Of a stretch of 64,000 nucleotides of DNA, positions 55,089 to 63,751 are shown piece by piece (positions within the stretch are counted from its first letter, which is position 1; each line of letters opens with the position of its first letter). Origin of the DNA: Belnapia rosea (GTDB lineage Bacteria > Pseudomonadota > Alphaproteobacteria > Acetobacterales > Acetobacteraceae); NCBI RefSeq assembly GCF_900101615.1, contig NZ_FMZX01000014.1:60650-124649 (forward strand), given 5' to 3'. Below the pieces are notes generated by a model that was not told where the DNA came from, did not search any database, and saw only the letters and a list, made by a program, of their open reading frames with translations. A program made the position numbers and the translations under genes.

Positions 55089-55853
55089 ATGCGCAAGGCC
55101 GGCAAGGGACAGGGCTTCGCTGAGATGGGCCTCGCGTCCCTGCCGCTTGGTCTGCCGCAGACAGGCGAGGCAGAGCCGCCCGGCCATCTCGGCCATCGCG
55201 CCCGGATGCGGGACCGCCTGCTGACCGCCGGGCCGGAGGCGCTGGCTGACTACGAGCTGCTGGAGATGGTGCTGTTCCTCGCCCTTCCACGGCAGGACAC
55301 CAAGCCGGTCGCCCGCGCGCTGATCGCCCGTTTCGGCAGCTTCGCCAATGCCATCGCCGCCCCGCTGGCCGAGCTGCGCCAAGTCGAAGGGGTGAAGGAT
55401 GCCGGCGCCGCGGCGCTGAAGACCGTACAGGCCGCCGCGCTCCGTCTCGCCCGGGCGGAGCTGCTAGACCGGCCGCTGCTCGATTCCTGGGACCGGCTGC
55501 TGGCCTATCTGCAGGCCAGCCTCGGCCGGGCGCGGGTGGAGGAGGTGCATGTGCTCTTCCTCGATGCCCGCAACCGCCTGCTGGCCGATGAGGTCCAGGG
55601 CCGTGGCACGGTGAACCATACGCCGGTCTATCCGCGGGAGGTGGTGAAGCGGGCGCTGGAGCTGCAGGCGACCGCGCTGATCCTGGTGCACAACCACCCC
55701 TCCGGCGATCCTACGCCGTCCCGCGCCGATATCGAGATGACGGCCGAGATCAGGACGGCCGCCGCGGTCCTTGGCATCGTGGTGCATGACCACCTTGTCA
55801 TCGGGAACGGCCGGCATCTCTCCTTCCGGCGGGAAGGTTTGCTCGGGGCGTAA
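55089..55853 (+). CDS. radC: RadC-family JAMM/MPN+ domain protein
   Basis: 254 residues (258 from ATG 55077). N-terminal helix-hairpin-helix region (GHRARMRDRLLTAGPEALADYELLEMVL and LAELRQVEGVKDAGAAALK) and a C-terminal JAMM zinc motif HNHPSGDPTPSRAD. Despite the name, a DNA-repair role is doubtful. GGGGCGAGGG precedes 55089. Follows map in the same direction. Confidence 0.9.
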   Translation: MRKAGKGQGFAEMGLASLPLGLPQTGEAEPPGHLGHRARMRDRLLTAGPEALADYELLEMVLFLALPRQDTKPVARALIARFGSFANAIAAPLAELRQVEGVKDAGAAALKTVQAAALRLARAELLDRPLLDSWDRLLAYLQASLGRARVEEVHVLFLDARNRLLADEVQGRGTVNHTPVYPREVVKRALELQATALILVHNHPSGDPTPSRADIEMTAEIRTAAAVLGIVVHDHLVIGNGRHLSFRREGLLGA

Positions 55854-55911
55854 GCGGGGCGAAGCTGTTGTGATGTTGACCCGAACCGTCCGGCACCGGC
55901 AGGCTCGCGCC

Positions 55912-56793
55912 ATGCGCAATCCGGTGCTGCCGATCGCCATCTGCCTGTTGGCCTGGGGCCAGGGACCTGCCTGGTCGCAGGGAAAGCCGCCGCCGCTCGG
56001 CGCCGACCCGGCACCCTCCGTCGGCAAGCCTCCGCCGCTCGGCGCGCCTTCGGCCCCCGCGCGCCCGGCGCCCGGGGTGTCCACGGCGCCCGGCAGCAAG
56101 CCGCCGCCCCTGCCGCCAGGCAGCGGACCCTTCGGCGCTCCGCCGGGCGGCAGCCGCGCCGTCTCCTCCGGCACCGGCTTCGTCGTCGCCCCCTCCCGCC
56201 TGTTGACCAACCACCATGTGGCGCGCGAGTGCAACGAGATGCGCGTCCGCACCGCGACCGGTGCCGAGCTCACCGCCCGTGTCGCCGCGACCGACGAGAG
56301 GCGCGACCTGGCCCTGCTGACCGTACAAGGCGGCGACCCCGGCCCGGTGCTCAGCTTCCGCAGCGGCCCCGAGATCCGGCGCGGCGAGGGGGTCGTGACC
56401 TATGGCTTCCCGCTGGCCGGGCTGCTCTCCTCCGGGCCGACATTGACCACCGGGGAGGTCTCGGCCCTGGCCGGCCTGCGCGACAACCAGGGCCAGTTCC
56501 AGATCAGCGCCCCGGTGCAGCCGGGCAATTCCGGCGGGCCACTGCTCGATCTAGGCGGCCATGTGGTTGGCGTCGTCGTCTCCAAGCTGAATGCCCAGCG
56601 CATCGCGCAGAGCACCGGCGACATTCCGCAGAACGTCAATTTCGCAGTGAAGGGGGCGGAAGCGGTGGAGTTCCTGCAGCGCAACGGCATCCAACCCCGG
56701 CTCGTCCCGACCGCGGGCTCGGACCTGCGCGGCGCGGCCGAGGTTGGGGAGGTGGCGCACCCTTCGACGGTCTTCCTCCGCTGCATGCGGTGA
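55912..56793 (+). CDS. Secreted trypsin-like serine protease with Pro-rich linker
   Basis: 293 residues from ATG 55912 (ATG 55873 possible). Signal peptide 1-23 (AWS|Q), then a Pro-rich linker (about 24-80) with three KPPPL repeats, then a trypsin domain with intact triad: His102 (LLTNHHVA), Asp132 (ERRDLALL) and Ser207 (QPGNSGGPL). No PDZ domain. Periplasmic or surface protease; substrate unknown. The C-terminus ends TVFLRCMR with an isolated Cys. Confidence 0.87.
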   Translation: MRNPVLPIAICLLAWGQGPAWSQGKPPPLGADPAPSVGKPPPLGAPSAPARPAPGVSTAPGSKPPPLPPGSGPFGAPPGGSRAVSSGTGFVVAPSRLLTNHHVARECNEMRVRTATGAELTARVAATDERRDLALLTVQGGDPGPVLSFRSGPEIRRGEGVVTYGFPLAGLLSSGPTLTTGEVSALAGLRDNQGQFQISAPVQPGNSGGPLLDLGGHVVGVVVSKLNAQRIAQSTGDIPQNVNFAVKGAEAVEFLQRNGIQPRLVPTAGSDLRGAAEVGEVAHPSTVFLRCMR

Positions 56794-56831
56794 TGCCGCC
56801 ACAGCCAGGCCGTGATAGGGTGGGCCGGCAT

Positions 56832-56917
56832 GGGGGCGTGCCGAAACGGTAGCCGGAAGGGACTTAAAATCCCTCGGGCGCGAGCCCGTGCGGGTTCGAA
56901 TCCCGCCGCCCCTACCA
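56832..56917 (+). tRNA. tRNA-Leu (UAA)
   Basis: 86 nt including an encoded CCA end. Acceptor stem GGGGGCG with CGCCCCT, anticodon loop CTTAAAA (anticodon TAA), long class II variable arm (CGGGCGCGAGCCCG) and T arm GCGGGTTCGAATCCCGC. It reads UUA, a codon that is rare in this GC-rich genome. Confidence 0.95.
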
Positions 56918-56991
56918 AGGCTGCCCCACCGTTTCGCCGGCCACGCAATTCACTGTCGGCCCTTCGTAGCCTGGTGTAATTCCAGCGTGCG

Positions 56992-58908
56992 ATGAGCGGG
57001 GGCTCGATGCGGTCGATCTGGAAGGCCATGCGGAACGGGTGGACGGCTGCCCTGAGCGTGCTGGTCATCCTGGGCTTCTGTGCCCTTTCCATCGCCGTGA
57101 TCCTGCAACTTCGGGCGGATCGCTGGGCCCAGGCGACCGATGCGGCGATGAACCTCAACCGTGCCGTCGGCCAGGACATCGCCCGCACCTTCAGCACGCT
57201 CGACCTCGCCCTGCTTGGCGTCGCCGAGCGGCTCCATGCGGATCAGGGCGCCTATCGGGAACAGATCCTGCACACCCCGGTCTTTGAGCGGTCGGCGACG
57301 GCGCAGCATCTCGGCGCCGTCATGGTGCTCGATTCGGCAGGCGTCGTGGTGAGCGACACCGGCCCGATCCAGATGCGCGGCACCAACCTGGCGAACCGCG
57401 AGTATTACGAGGTGCATCGCGCCGGCACGGTGGAGGGGCTGCATATCAGCCGCCCCTTCCGTGGCCGGACCACGGGCGAATGGCGCCTTGCCCTTAGCCG
57501 CCGCTGGGACCGGCAGGATGGCAGCTTCGGCGGCGTGGTCATGGCCTCGCTCAAGCTGGACTATATCCGCGGGATCTTCGGCAGCCTCGATCTCGGGCCG
57601 GGTGGCCGGATCACTCTGTTCCGCGAGGATGGCATCGTCCTGCTGCGCTCGCCGCAGGGGGAGGCGATGATTGACCTCGACCTCAGCCAGGGCACCGCCT
57701 TCCGTGCCATCCCGACCGCGGCCGAGGGGCATTACCGCAGCATCTCCGGCCGGGATGGCGTCGAGCGCTTCTATGTGTTCAAGCGCATCGAGGGCCTGCC
57801 GCTCATCCTCAACCTCGGCACCTCGATCGATGCCATCGAGGATGGCTGGCGGCCACGGGCCTTGGTCATCGGCGGGACGACGCTGGTCCTGGTCGGGGCG
57901 CTGCTGGCCGCGCTCTGGCGGCTGCGGCTGGAGTTGCGGCGCCGCCGCACGGCCGAGCTGCTGGCCCGGCGCCGGGAGGCGGATTTCCGGCTGCTGGCGG
58001 AGAATACCGGCGACATGGTCTCCCGCATCGGCCCGGACGGCATCCGCCGCTACGTCTCGCCGGCCGCATATGCCATCCTTGGCCGCGGCCCGGACCAGCT
58101 GCTGGGGACGTCGGCGCTCGAGGGCGTGCATCCGGAGGATCTGCCGGCACTCGCAACCGAGGTCGCCCGGCTGCGGGGCCGCACGGCGGAGGCGGTGACG
58201 GTCACCTATCGGAGCTGGCGCGCCGATGGGGCGGAGATCTGGCTCGAATCCACCCTGAAGGCGGTGCCCGGCACGGTGCCGGGTCGGCTGGATGGGGTCG
58301 TCGCCGTGACCCGCGACATCACCGAGCGCAAGGTGCTGGAACGGCAGCTCGCCACACTGGCACGGCTGGATGGGCTGACCGGCGTTGCCAACCGCCGCAG
58401 CTTCGATGAGGCGCTGGGCCGTGCCTGGGCGCATTGCATGCAGGCGGGGCTGCCGGTCTCGCTCATCCTGGTGGATGTCGATCGTTTCAAAGCCTTCAAC
58501 GACCATTACGGCCACCAGGGCGGCGATGGCTGCCTGCGGGTGGTGGCGGCGACGGTCGGGGCGACGATTCGCCGCGCTGGCGACCTCGTTGCCCGGTATG
58601 GCGGCGAGGAATTTGTCGTGCTGCTGCCGGAGACGGATGCCGAGGGCGCCGCCGCGGTTGCCGAACGGCTGCGGATGGAGGTGGAGGCGCTGGCCCTGCC
58701 GCATGCCGCCTGCGGTCGTGAGGATGGCGTGGTCACGGTCAGCGTCGGCCTGGCCACGATGCGCCCCGCCTCCTGCCGCAGCGCCCGGGGGCCCGAGGCG
58801 CTGGTCGAGGCGGCGGACCAGGCGCTCTACCAGGCGAAACAGGCCGGACGGAACCGCGTCATGCGTGCCCCGCAGATCGACCCGCTCGGTCCTGTTGCCG
58901 CGCTATAG
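56992..58908 (+). CDS. Membrane-bound diguanylate cyclase (dCache-PAS-GGDEF)
   Basis: 638 residues. Membrane helix at 19-40, periplasmic sensor (about 45-285, two-helix/PDC type), second helix at 290-310, PAS domain (about 325-450), GGDEF domain with catalytic GGEEF at 537-541. An inhibitory RxxD site (RAGD, 528-531) is 5 residues upstream of GGEEF, so product inhibition by c-di-GMP is expected. LTGVANRR marks the domain start. No EAL domain. ATG at 56992; 57007 is an alternative with a better purine run upstream. Confidence 0.93.
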   Translation: MSGGSMRSIWKAMRNGWTAALSVLVILGFCALSIAVILQLRADRWAQATDAAMNLNRAVGQDIARTFSTLDLALLGVAERLHADQGAYREQILHTPVFERSATAQHLGAVMVLDSAGVVVSDTGPIQMRGTNLANREYYEVHRAGTVEGLHISRPFRGRTTGEWRLALSRRWDRQDGSFGGVVMASLKLDYIRGIFGSLDLGPGGRITLFREDGIVLLRSPQGEAMIDLDLSQGTAFRAIPTAAEGHYRSISGRDGVERFYVFKRIEGLPLILNLGTSIDAIEDGWRPRALVIGGTTLVLVGALLAALWRLRLELRRRRTAELLARRREADFRLLAENTGDMVSRIGPDGIRRYVSPAAYAILGRGPDQLLGTSALEGVHPEDLPALATEVARLRGRTAEAVTVTYRSWRADGAEIWLESTLKAVPGTVPGRLDGVVAVTRDITERKVLERQLATLARLDGLTGVANRRSFDEALGRAWAHCMQAGLPVSLILVDVDRFKAFNDHYGHQGGDGCLRVVAATVGATIRRAGDLVARYGGEEFVVLLPETDAEGAAAVAERLRMEVEALALPHAACGREDGVVTVSVGLATMRPASCRSARGPEALVEAADQALYQAKQAGRNRVMRAPQIDPLGPVAAL

Positions 58909-58920
58909 GCGCCGAGCCGG

Positions 58921-59730
58921 CTAGAAGGCCGGCACCACCGAGCCCTGGAAGGTGGTGGCGACGAAGTCCTTCACCTCCTGCGTCTGGTAGGCCGCGACCA
59001 GCCGCCGTACCCAGGGCGCCGCCTGGTCCTGCCGGCGGACGGCGATGAGGTTGGCATAGGGGCTGTCGGCGCTCTCCAGCGCGATCGCGTCCTTCACCGG
59101 GTTGAGGCCGGCCGGGACGGCAAAATTGGTGTTGATCGCCGCCGCATCCACTTCCTGCAGGACACGCGGCAGCTGCGCCGCTTCCAGCTCGAGGATGCGC
59201 AGCCGGCGCGGGTTCTCGGTGATGTCGGCGATGGTGGCGCGGAAGTCGCTGCCCTGGCGCAGGCCGAAGGCGCCCTTCGAGGCCAGCAGCACGAGGGCGC
59301 GGCCGCCATTGGTCGGGTCGTTCGGGATGGCGATGCGCCCGCCCTGCGGCAGCTCCGCCAGCGACTTGATCTTCCGGGAATAGACGCCGAGCGGGAAGAT
59401 CAGCGTCTTGCCCACGGCCACAAGCGGCAGGCCGCGGTCCTTCACCTGCTGGTCGAGGAAGGGCTGGTGCTGATAGCTGTTCGCGTCGAGGTCGCCGGCT
59501 GCCAGCGCCGCATTCGGCTGGATGTAGTCCTGGAATTCGGTGATCCGCAGGACAAGCCCGTCGCGCGCCGCGATCTCCTTCACCTTCTCCAGCACCTGGG
59601 CATGCGGCCCCGCCGTCGCGCCGATGCGCATGGGGCGGGCCGTGCTGCCGATCTCCTGCGCATGAGCGAGCGATGGGCCGATGGCCGGGGCGGCCAGGGC
59701 GGCGAGCAGCAGCGGGCGGCGGCGGATCAT
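58921..59730 (-). CDS. metQ: Methionine-type ABC transporter binding protein
   Basis: 269 residues. NlpA/MetQ family: RPMRIGATAGPHAQVLEKV, DYIQPNAALAAGDLDANSYQHQPFLDQ. Signal MIRRRPLLLAALAAPAIGPSLAHAQ ends ...AHA|Q with no Cys, so it is a soluble periplasmic protein and not the usual lipoprotein. Third gene of a metN-metI-metQ operon (14 nt after metI). Confidence 0.9.
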   Translation of the reverse strand: MIRRRPLLLAALAAPAIGPSLAHAQEIGSTARPMRIGATAGPHAQVLEKVKEIAARDGLVLRITEFQDYIQPNAALAAGDLDANSYQHQPFLDQQVKDRGLPLVAVGKTLIFPLGVYSRKIKSLAELPQGGRIAIPNDPTNGGRALVLLASKGAFGLRQGSDFRATIADITENPRRLRILELEAAQLPRVLQEVDAAAINTNFAVPAGLNPVKDAIALESADSPYANLIAVRRQDQAAPWVRRLVAAYQTQEVKDFVATTFQGSVVPAF

Positions 59731-59744
59731 GGCAGGTTACTCCG

Positions 59745-60407
59745 TCAGCGATGGGAAAGCCGGCGGACCAGCCAGTCCCCGAGGGACTGCAGACCTTGCA
59801 CCAGCAGGATGAGGATGAGGACGACGCTCGCCATCACCTCCGGCATGAAACGCTGGTAGCCGAAGCGGATGCCGAGATCGCCGAGCCCGCCGCCGCCGAT
59901 CGCCCCGGCCATGGCCGAGAAGCCAACCAGCGAGACCAGCGCGACCGTCACCGCGGCGATCAGCCCCGGCAGCGCCTCAGGCACCAGCACCTTCAGCACG
60001 ATCTGCGAGCGGGAGGCGCCCATGGCCTGCGCCGCCTCCACCACGCCCGGATCGACCTCGCGCAGCGCATTCTCGAAGAGCCGGGCGAGGAAGGCGGTCG
60101 CGGCGAGGGCGAGCGGCACGATGGCCGCGCCGGTGCCGATGGAGGTGCCGGCCACCAGCCGGGTGAAGGGCACGATCGCCACCATCAGGATGATGAAGGG
60201 CGTCGAGCGCGCCGCATTGACCACGAGGCCGAGCGGCCGGTTCAGCCAGGGGCGCGGGGTGAGTCCGTCCGGTCCCGTCACATGCAGCAGCAGGGCGAGG
60301 GGCAGGCCGAAGGCCACCGCCAGCACCGTGCTGACGCCGACCATGACCAGCGTTTGGCCGAAGGCCTCCAGGAGGAGATCCTGCATCATGGGGGTGAGCC
60401 AGCTCAT
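59745..60407 (-). CDS. metI: Methionine ABC transporter permease
   Basis: 220 residues, five hydrophobic segments. MetI family: EALGQTLVMVGVS-like start (EAFGQTLVMVGVST), RSTPFIILMVAIVPFTRLV, and EAAQAMGASRSQIVLKVLVPEALPG (EAA loop). The start overlaps the end of metN by 4 nt, so they are coupled. Full length. Confidence 0.93.
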   Translation of the reverse strand: MSWLTPMMQDLLLEAFGQTLVMVGVSTVLAVAFGLPLALLLHVTGPDGLTPRPWLNRPLGLVVNAARSTPFIILMVAIVPFTRLVAGTSIGTGAAIVPLALAATAFLARLFENALREVDPGVVEAAQAMGASRSQIVLKVLVPEALPGLIAAVTVALVSLVGFSAMAGAIGGGGLGDLGIRFGYQRFMPEVMASVVLILILLVQGLQSLGDWLVRRLSHR

Positions 60408-61474
60408 GCCGCGATCTCCTCGATGACGAGGCCGAGCCCGCGCATCCAGGCGAAAGCCGCCTCCAGCGCCTCGGCCGGGCCATAGGCGGCGAGCGCCATC
60501 ACGCCGAAGGGCTCGCCGGCGATGCTGTCGATGCGGCCGGAGGCGATGTCGAGATCGATGCCGAATTCCCGGCTTGCCTCGCTGATGACGGCGCGGGTGC
60601 TGTGCGGGCCGAGGAAAAGCACCTGCACCAGCCGCCGCTCCTCGCCCGGACGCGGCGCGGGCAGCCGCGCCAGCGTCCCGGCCGGGACGCCGTGGCCGAT
60701 GACCTCGGCAACGAAGCGCCGCGTCGTCGGCTGCTGCGGCCGGGTGAAGACCTCGAGCACAGGGCCCTGCTCGATGACCCGCCCGGCCTCCATCACCGCC
60801 ACGCGGTCGCAGATGGATTTCACCACCGCCATCTCATGGGTGATGAGCAGCACGGTGAGCTGCAGCCGGTCGCGCAGGTCGCGGATCAGCGCCAGGATCT
60901 CGGCCGTGGTCTCCGGGTCGAGCGCGCTGGTCGCCTCGTCGCAGAGCAGCAGGCGCGGACGGCTGGCGAGCGCCCGGGCGATGCCGACCCGCTGCTTCTG
61001 CCCGCCCGAGAGCTGGGCCGGATAGGCATCCCGCTTCGCCTCCAGCCCGACCAGCGGCAGCAACTCGGCAACGCGGGCGGCGCGCTCGGCGCGGGAGAGG
61101 CCGGCGATCTCGAGCGGGAAGGCAATGTTCTCGGCGACGGTGCGGCGGTGGTGCAGGTTGAAGTGCTGGAAAACCATGCCGATGCCGCGCCGGGCCGCCC
61201 GCAGCGCCGGCTCGTCGAGGCCAAGCAGGTCCTGGCCGAGCACCGTCACCACGCCCGCATCCGGCCGTTCCAGTAGGTTCACCGTGCGGACCAGCGTCGA
61301 CTTGCCGGCCCCCGACCGGCCGACGATGCCGAAGATCTCGCCGCTTCGCACCTCGAGCGAGACATCGGCCAGCGCCAGCGTGCCACCCGCGGGCCCGCCC
61401 GCGGCGAAGCGCTTGCTGAGCCCGGCGAGGCGGATGGCTGGATCGTCCACTGGCAATTCGGGCATGTCACGCAT
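60404..61474 (-). CDS. metN: Methionine ABC transporter ATPase with NIL domain
   Basis: 356 residues from ATG 61474; ATGs at 61537, 61480 and 61465 are alternatives, none with a clear ribosome-binding site. Walker A GRSGAGKS, LSGGQKQR, Walker B LLLCDEATSALD and a C-terminal NIL (methionine-sensing) domain of about 75 residues that allows substrate inhibition. I looked for a known SAM riboswitch upstream and did not see one. First gene of the operon. Confidence 0.93.
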   Translation of the reverse strand: MRDMPELPVDDPAIRLAGLSKRFAAGGPAGGTLALADVSLEVRSGEIFGIVGRSGAGKSTLVRTVNLLERPDAGVVTVLGQDLLGLDEPALRAARRGIGMVFQHFNLHHRRTVAENIAFPLEIAGLSRAERAARVAELLPLVGLEAKRDAYPAQLSGGQKQRVGIARALASRPRLLLCDEATSALDPETTAEILALIRDLRDRLQLTVLLITHEMAVVKSICDRVAVMEAGRVIEQGPVLEVFTRPQQPTTRRFVAEVIGHGVPAGTLARLPAPRPGEERRLVQVLFLGPHSTRAVISEASREFGIDLDIASGRIDSIAGEPFGVMALAAYGPAEALEAAFAWMRGLGLVIEEIAA

Positions 61475-61552
61475 GATCATCGTGGTATGGGCCGGATCAC
61501 GCGGCGTTACCACCCGCGTAATGTGCAGATCAGCCATCGCCCATGGGCGGGT

Positions 61553-62983
61553 TCAGAAGGCGATGCGGGTGCGTAGGGCGAAGACGTTCACCGGCCCCCG
61601 ATCGGCGTTGTAGGCGGGGTTGGCGATCAACTGGTAGTTCAGCGCCAGGTTCAGCCCGGGGGCGATCCGCGCGTCGTAGTAAAGTTCGGTGCTCCATTCC
61701 GGCGAGTAGTTCAGCCGGCCATCGCCGGTGATGAAGCCAATGCCGCCCGCCGCCAGGTACTGGCGCCGCCCGGCCGAGATCCAGCCGATATTGGTGCCGA
61801 GCCCGACGGTATCCGCCTCCCGCCCCCAGCGCAGGCCGCGCAGCGAGAGGCCGGCGGAGACGGCGCGGTCCATCTCGGTGAACATCCAGTTCTGCGTGCG
61901 GCCGTCATTCCAGGACAGGCGGAGGAAGGCGCCGAGATCCTCGGTCAGCGCCTGCTCCATGTTGAGCGCCAGCATCTGCTTCAGGCGGTAGCCGGCGGGA
62001 TTCTTGTCGAAGGTGTCGAAGCCGTTCTCGAAGAGCTCGCCCCAGTTCGACTGCCGGGTGCGGGAGGCGCCATAGAGCAGCCGCACCGCCCCGGCCCGCC
62101 CGCCGATCTCGTAGAAGCGGTCCACCTGGCCGATCACCTGCCAGGCACGCGTCACGCCCGGGTCCATGAACAGCCCGTTCACCCGGCGGGCCACCTGGAA
62201 GGCACCGGCACGGATGGCCCAGTTGCCGTTCTCCCATTCCAGCGCCGCGCCATAGGTCCAGCCCCGCGCATCAGCCGAGAAATCGAAGGCACCGGCCCCG
62301 ACCAGGGCCCAGTTGATGAACTGGGTCCGCGCATCATGGGCGTAGAGATTGTCGTCGAAGATGTCCCAGACCGAGAATTTGCCGATGGTGAGCGTCAGCC
62401 GCTCTCGCGGCATCGGTCCGTTGAAGCGCAGCGGGTCCTCGTCATCCGGCACGGTATCGCCGGAGAGGGCGATGGTCTGGCGGAGGAAGGCACGAGGAAC
62501 GAAGAAGGTCGGCTCGGAGGAACCGAGGCGGAAAGCCTCGTTGTTCGGGAAGGCGGCGGCGCCTGTGGAATTGGACAGGCCAAAGCCACGGGTGACCGAG
62601 GCATCGACGATCACCTCCGCTCCGCGCCAGAGCCGCCGCCCGAGCAGGAGGTCGGTCGAGAGCGTGTTCCGCGCATTGGCAGCCGGGCTCAAGCTGCCCG
62701 CGCCGCGATAGGGCGAATTGAAGCGGGTATTGCCCTGCAGGATGAAGGTCGCCTGGCCACGCAGCAGCCAGCCCTCATCCTCCAGCCGGTCCTGCAGGGC
62801 GGCGAGGTCGGGGAAGAGCGCCGCCTCGGGCGGGCCGATATTGGCGACGGCAGCGCTGCCATAGCCCTGGGCCGCAGCCGGGCCGGCCAGGGATGCGAAG
62901 GCTGGGGCGGCAAGCGCCAGGGCTGCCCCAGCCAACCTCCGGCGAATGGCGCGAAACAGGGATCGGCTGGGCGGCAGCGGCAT
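61553..62983 (-). CDS. OprB-family carbohydrate-selective porin
   Basis: 476 residues. Signal peptide (RRRLAGAALALAAPAFASLAG, cleavage near AAA|Q), then a beta-barrel: LEDEGWLLRGQATFILQGN, FSVWDIFDDNLYAHDARTQFINW and DARIAPGLNLALNYQLIANPAYNADRGPVNVFALR are OprB hallmarks. The protein ends in Phe (RIAF), as outer-membrane barrels do. It probably lets small solutes through; the sugar specificity is not visible. ATG at 62983. Confidence 0.92.
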   Translation of the reverse strand: MPLPPSRSLFRAIRRRLAGAALALAAPAFASLAGPAAAQGYGSAAVANIGPPEAALFPDLAALQDRLEDEGWLLRGQATFILQGNTRFNSPYRGAGSLSPAANARNTLSTDLLLGRRLWRGAEVIVDASVTRGFGLSNSTGAAAFPNNEAFRLGSSEPTFFVPRAFLRQTIALSGDTVPDDEDPLRFNGPMPRERLTLTIGKFSVWDIFDDNLYAHDARTQFINWALVGAGAFDFSADARGWTYGAALEWENGNWAIRAGAFQVARRVNGLFMDPGVTRAWQVIGQVDRFYEIGGRAGAVRLLYGASRTRQSNWGELFENGFDTFDKNPAGYRLKQMLALNMEQALTEDLGAFLRLSWNDGRTQNWMFTEMDRAVSAGLSLRGLRWGREADTVGLGTNIGWISAGRRQYLAAGGIGFITGDGRLNYSPEWSTELYYDARIAPGLNLALNYQLIANPAYNADRGPVNVFALRTRIAF

Positions 62984-63014
62984 GGCGGGCAGTCCTGGCA
63001 GGCGGTTCGGGCCG

Positions 63015-63239
63015 TTACGCCGCCTTCGGCAAAGCGAGGGCGACGCGGCACAGGCGGGTGGCCACCACCCCCGTCCACGGGTCCCGGGGCGCCGGCGCGG
63101 CCTGCTCACCGCCTAGGGCCAGGGCCGCCGCCGGCATAGCCTGCGGTTCGGCCGCCGCCTGGCGTTTCATGAAAACATCACGCGCCTCGGCCAAGGTGGT
63201 GCCGTGGGTCGTGTCGTGGGACATCGCGCCGTTCGCCAT
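63015..63239 (-). CDS. Hypothetical small protein
   Basis: 74 residues, MANGAMSHDTTHGTTLAEA..., no signal or membrane segment; polar N-terminus and Ala/Pro-rich C-terminus. GGAGACGAGA lies upstream of the ATG. No family recognised. Lies upstream of the porin on the same strand, 31 nt away. Confidence 0.4.
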   Translation of the reverse strand: MANGAMSHDTTHGTTLAEARDVFMKRQAAAEPQAMPAAALALGGEQAAPAPRDPWTGVVATRLCRVALALPKAA

Positions 63240-63751
63240 TTCTCGTCTCCGTCTGGTCCCGGGGGCAGGGGCGGAAGCGAGGGGGCGACGCTGCCCTAGG
63301 CCGCGCCTCCCGCATCGCCTGGCGCCGCTGAGCCAGGAGCAGGTTTCGCTGTTTCGGGTGGCACCACGGTCATCGCCCGAGGGGCGAGCCGGACGGTGCC
63401 ACGCCTAGGGTGGCAGTCCATCGTTCTCTCTATCGTCGGATCGCCGGCGAGGTACCCCGCTGCGGCGTTGGGCCCATACAGCCCCGTAAACGGGAGATCA
63501 ACCACGGTAATGGCGGCGCAGCGAGTTCGTTGCCGGTTTCCTGCCTGCGATATCCATGGCTTTCGGCCGCGGGCGATGGCGGCCAGACCCGATGATGTCC
63601 GCATGTTCGGTCCTGTCACGGGTGGTTCTTGCTGGGCAGCTGACGCCGTCATCTAGAGGCGGGATGCGGCGCCCGAACTCGACGACGATCACCTTTTCAG
63701 CCCCGTTTTGTGGCGCCTGGAGATCGGCTCCAGCACACGGCGGCGGGGCTA
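63240..63751. other. About 0.5 kb without a convincing gene
   Basis: Only low-quality reading frames are present. A minus-strand frame (63296-63652) contains RRGTVRLAPRAMTVVPPE, which looks like the C-terminal end of an enzyme such as a glycoside hydrolase, but it has no upstream domain and no ribosome-binding site. The stretch may be a decayed gene next to the insertion sequence. Confidence 0.4.

Noticed and set aside
61475..61552. SAM-type riboswitch upstream of metN
   Set aside because: A short CGCGG/CCGCG stem is present but no match to the SAM-II or SAM/SAH patterns that I know.
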